Assembly (NCBI RefSeq): GCF_026341515.1
Contig: NZ_JAPEOK010000001.1
Coordinates: 5,580,001-5,644,000 of the forward strand
Origin: Streptomyces sp. NBC_00878
GTDB taxonomy: Bacteria; Actinomycetota; Actinomycetes; Streptomycetales; Streptomycetaceae
Length of the DNA: 64,000 nt
Reading direction: 5' to 3'
The translations under genes and the position numbers were made by a program. Below, one piece after another: positions 61,846 to 64,000 of the stretch. The notes under the pieces are model-generated. The model searched no databases and had not been told where the DNA came from. It saw nothing but the letters and a program-made list of their open reading frames with translations. How positions within the stretch are numbered: the stretch's first letter is position 1; every line of letters begins with the position of its first letter.

Positions 61846-62802
61846 GTGAACCACGACGTTCCGGAACTCACCGAAGCGCACTACGAGTTGGTGATCAGCG
61901 TCGACGCCAGACGTTCCGGCGCCTATGACGACGCGGACAAGCCGCGGATGCGCGACCGCATCTACCGGGTGCTGGAGACGGCGTTCACCCACGCCAAGGT
62001 GGCGCGGGACGCCGTCCACATGGAGGACCGCGGCGACGGCGTGCTGCTGTCGGTCGCGGGCCGGATCGCGGCGAGCCGGCTGCTCGGGCTGTGGCTGATC
62101 GAGGCGCACGAGAAGCTGCGGGACGAGAACCGCGGTCTGGCCGTACCGCTCGGGCTGCGCATCGGCATGAACGTCGGTCCGGTCCGGCACGACGGCCGGG
62201 GTATCAGCGGTCGCGCCGTCGACCTCGCCTGCCGGCTGGCCGACTCTCCCGTCGCCCGTGAACTCCTCGACGCCGAGAAGGCCGACCTCGTGCTGGTGAC
62301 CTCCCAGTCCCTGTACGAGGAGGTGGTCAGCAGCGGCGGCAAGTTCATCGAGCCCGCGCACTACTCCTCGGCCCGGCTGGAGCTCAAGGAGGGCGAGGTC
62401 ACCGCCTGGTTCCACCTGCCCGGACGGCTCGCTCCGGAGATTCCTCAGGCCGCAGCAGCAGGGGCAGCAGCAGAGGCAGCAGCAGGGGCCTCGGCACCGG
62501 CCGTGACACCAGCGACGGCAGTGGCACCCGCTTCGCCTTCGCCGTCACCAGCCGCTGCCGACGAGGCCAGCGAGGCCGACGAAGCCGACGACAGCGATGA
62601 CTTCGAGGACCTCGGCGACACCATGTCCGGCCACCGGCCCGGCCCCGCCGGCGCCCGCGCCCGCTACACCGTCCACGGCGACATGTCCCAGCACCACGAC
62701 AACGTCTACCGGGCCCCCGTACACATCGGCCGGACCACCGACAAGGGCACTGACAACGGCACCGACCACGGCACCCAGCAGGAGAAGGGCCGAGCCGAGT
62801 GA
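61846..62802 (+). CDS. class III nucleotidyl-cyclase-like protein
   Basis: 318 residues, GTG at 61846. A cyclase-like domain (about 12-190) keeps both metal aspartates: ELVISVDARRSG (Asp20) and EDRGDGVLLS (Asp64), then LGLRIGMNVGPVRHDG and ISGRAVDLACRLADS as in adenylate/guanylate cyclases. An Ala-rich and acidic linker follows, then a motif VHGDMSQHHDNVYR that resembles HGD...Q-type repeats of streptomycete conflict or signalling proteins. Between a CRP protein and a P-loop protein. Catalysis untested. Confidence 0.8.
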   Translation: MNHDVPELTEAHYELVISVDARRSGAYDDADKPRMRDRIYRVLETAFTHAKVARDAVHMEDRGDGVLLSVAGRIAASRLLGLWLIEAHEKLRDENRGLAVPLGLRIGMNVGPVRHDGRGISGRAVDLACRLADSPVARELLDAEKADLVLVTSQSLYEEVVSSGGKFIEPAHYSSARLELKEGEVTAWFHLPGRLAPEIPQAAAAGAAAEAAAGASAPAVTPATAVAPASPSPSPAAADEASEADEADDSDDFEDLGDTMSGHRPGPAGARARYTVHGDMSQHHDNVYRAPVHIGRTTDKGTDNGTDHGTQQEKGRAE

Positions 62803-64000
62803 GCGACGACGAGCAGGCGGGCGGCGCGGCCGACGACGCCCCCGAGAAGCCGGCCGAGGGCCGGTCGCCCGACGCCGACCACAAGAGGTCCGGGGACGAC
62901 AAGAGGCAGGACCGGGACGGCAGGAAGGCCAAGGACGACGACCGGTCCCGCGACGACGAGGGCAAGGGCGGCGACGGGAAGTCGTCCGAGGCCGACGCTG
63001 AGGCCGAATCCGAGGCCGCGGAGAAAGAGCGCGAGCAGGAGAAGGAACGGGAGAGGGAGCGGGAGCGCGCCGCCGGGCGGTTCAAGGAACGTACCCGGGA
63101 TCCCCTCGACGAGCAGGGGGAGGACGGGCCCACCGATCTCGCCGCCGCCGCGCGGACGCGCCGCGCCACCCGGCAGTTGTTCGACGTCCGCCGGGACCTG
63201 ATCAGCTTCGCCCACTCGCAGCTCCAGAGCGCCCACATCGGCGACAACATCAACCTGCTGCTGGGCTCCCGCCTGCCCGGTGCGGGCATGCGCAGCGGAC
63301 CCGTGCCCGACGAGGAACTGCGCAGGCTCCGCCGGGTCCACGTGGAGCCACAGGGGTACGTACGACTGCGCAAAGCGCTCCGCTCCCGGCGGCTGCTGGT
63401 GCTCGGGGCCGCGCCGGGCACCGGACGTACGAGTACGGCGCTCTCGCTCCTCGACGAGGTCACCACCGCCGCGGCGGACGGGACGGACGCGGAGCCCGCG
63501 GCCGGACCCCGCGTGCTGCGGGTCGATCCGGACGGCGGGGTACGGCAGTTGGCCGCGTCGCTGGACGAGCCGCGGGGCGGGGAGGGCGAGGAGGCCCGGC
63601 GCGGTACCGGGTATCTGCTGGAGCTGTCCCTCACCCGGCCCGGTGTGCTGCCCCCGGACGAGATGGACCTCGACGAGCTCGCCGCGGCCCTGGCCCGCCG
63701 CGAGGCCTTCGCGGTGATCGTCGTGGCGGTGGGCTCGGCGGCGAATCCGCTGCTCGCCGGGCGGTACGGCATGCTATGCCCGCCCGCGCCCACCGGGGAA
63801 CTGCTCGCCACCCGGCTGCGGGAGCGGCTGGAGGACCGTGCCGCCGAAGCCGAGGCACGGGCGGACGAGGCCGGGGAGGACGAGGCGGGAGAAGGCGAGA
63901 CCTCGCTGGACGAGCTGCTGGCCCGCGCGGCCGAGCTCGCGGACCGGGCCGAGGTCAAGGACGCGGTCGGGCTGAAGGATCTGCGCCCCGCCGAGGCCGA
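62799..64000 (+). CDS. P-loop NTPase with charged coiled N-terminus, cut by the window
   Basis: At least 400 residues from a GTG overlapping the cyclase stop as GTGA; the 3' end is outside. The first 100 residues are an acidic/basic region with an EKEREREREREA coiled segment. HIGDNINLLLGSR resembles the motif in the cyclase protein. A Walker A GAAPGTGRTSTA lies near 203-214. Streptomycete proteins of this layout have unknown function and are often linked to signalling or conflict loci. Confidence 0.75.
   Translation, partial: MSDDEQAGGAADDAPEKPAEGRSPDADHKRSGDDKRQDRDGRKAKDDDRSRDDEGKGGDGKSSEADAEAESEAAEKEREQEKERERERERAAGRFKERTRDPLDEQGEDGPTDLAAAARTRRATRQLFDVRRDLISFAHSQLQSAHIGDNINLLLGSRLPGAGMRSGPVPDEELRRLRRVHVEPQGYVRLRKALRSRRLLVLGAAPGTGRTSTALSLLDEVTTAAADGTDAEPAAGPRVLRVDPDGGVRQLAASLDEPRGGEGEEARRGTGYLLELSLTRPGVLPPDEMDLDELAAALARREAFAVIVVAVGSAANPLLAGRYGMLCPPAPTGELLATRLRERLEDRAAEAEARADEAGEDEAGEGETSLDELLARAAELADRAEVKDAVGLKDLRPAEA

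Noticed and set aside
62399..63958. 519-codon minus-strand Ser/Arg-rich frame
   Set aside because: Antisense shadow of the cyclase and NTPase genes, typical of high-GC DNA.

Overview
The window is very GC-rich, codes densely on both strands, uses many GTG starts and keeps TTA codons rare. Its families (SpoIIE-type phosphatase, NsdA-like XRE regulator, type II PKS enzymes, CRP/nucleotidyl-cyclase pair) point to a Streptomyces chromosome. No tRNA, rRNA, CRISPR array or intact insertion sequence was seen.

Layout. 1-13 kb: a PAS/SpoIIE phosphatase cut by the window edge; a polytopic membrane protein; a membrane-anchored molybdopterin oxidoreductase with a small membrane partner; a minus-strand set of methyltransferase, DUF2064 and family 2 glycosyltransferase; a divergent OmpR-type two-component pair; two tandem serine hydrolases; and an NAD-dependent epimerase. 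13-18 kb: a NarL-type two-component pair, a polysaccharide deacetylase lipoprotein and a secreted lysyl-oxidase-like protein.

18.2-33.9 kb is the highlight: 14 minus-strand genes, nearly all overlapping by 1 or 4 bases, forming a biosynthetic operon. It starts with GriI-like and GriH-like enzymes for 3-amino-4-hydroxybenzoate, followed by an acyl-AMP ligase, two acyl carrier proteins and a ketosynthase/chain-length-factor pair. A second AMP ligase (candidate diazotase), an orphan small protein, an NAD(P)-dependent reductase-like protein, a CreE-like aspartate N-oxygenase, a CreD-like nitrosuccinate lyase, an MFS exporter and a FabG-like ketoreductase complete it. The inferred logic is that aspartate supplies nitrous acid, which diazotises an aminohydroxyaryl polyketide acid (avenalumic/coumaric type). 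TTA codons sit in at least five genes of the operon and in the divergent MFS gene, suggesting bldA control. A repeat element has landed inside both ketosynthase genes.

34-50 kb is mostly conserved chromosome: MHS-family MFS, MerR regulator, GvpU-like protein, DEAD-box helicase, cold-shock protein, secreted S33 hydrolase, trpF, a monooxygenase-fold protein, a membrane XRE regulator, a DUF4232 lipoprotein, a zinc-ribbon membrane protein and a large subtilase. 50.5-56.5 kb looks like an accessory zone with gene remnants (CU044_5270 tail, short VanZ, asnB start), a VOC protein, a UDP-glucose dehydrogenase-like enzyme and an XRE/TPR regulator. 56.7-60 kb is a sugar ABC importer operon. The window ends in a CRP regulator, a class III nucleotidyl-cyclase-like protein and a P-loop protein that runs off the edge.

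A further property is the number of short in-frame tandem repeats inserted in linkers and tails of otherwise ordinary proteins.
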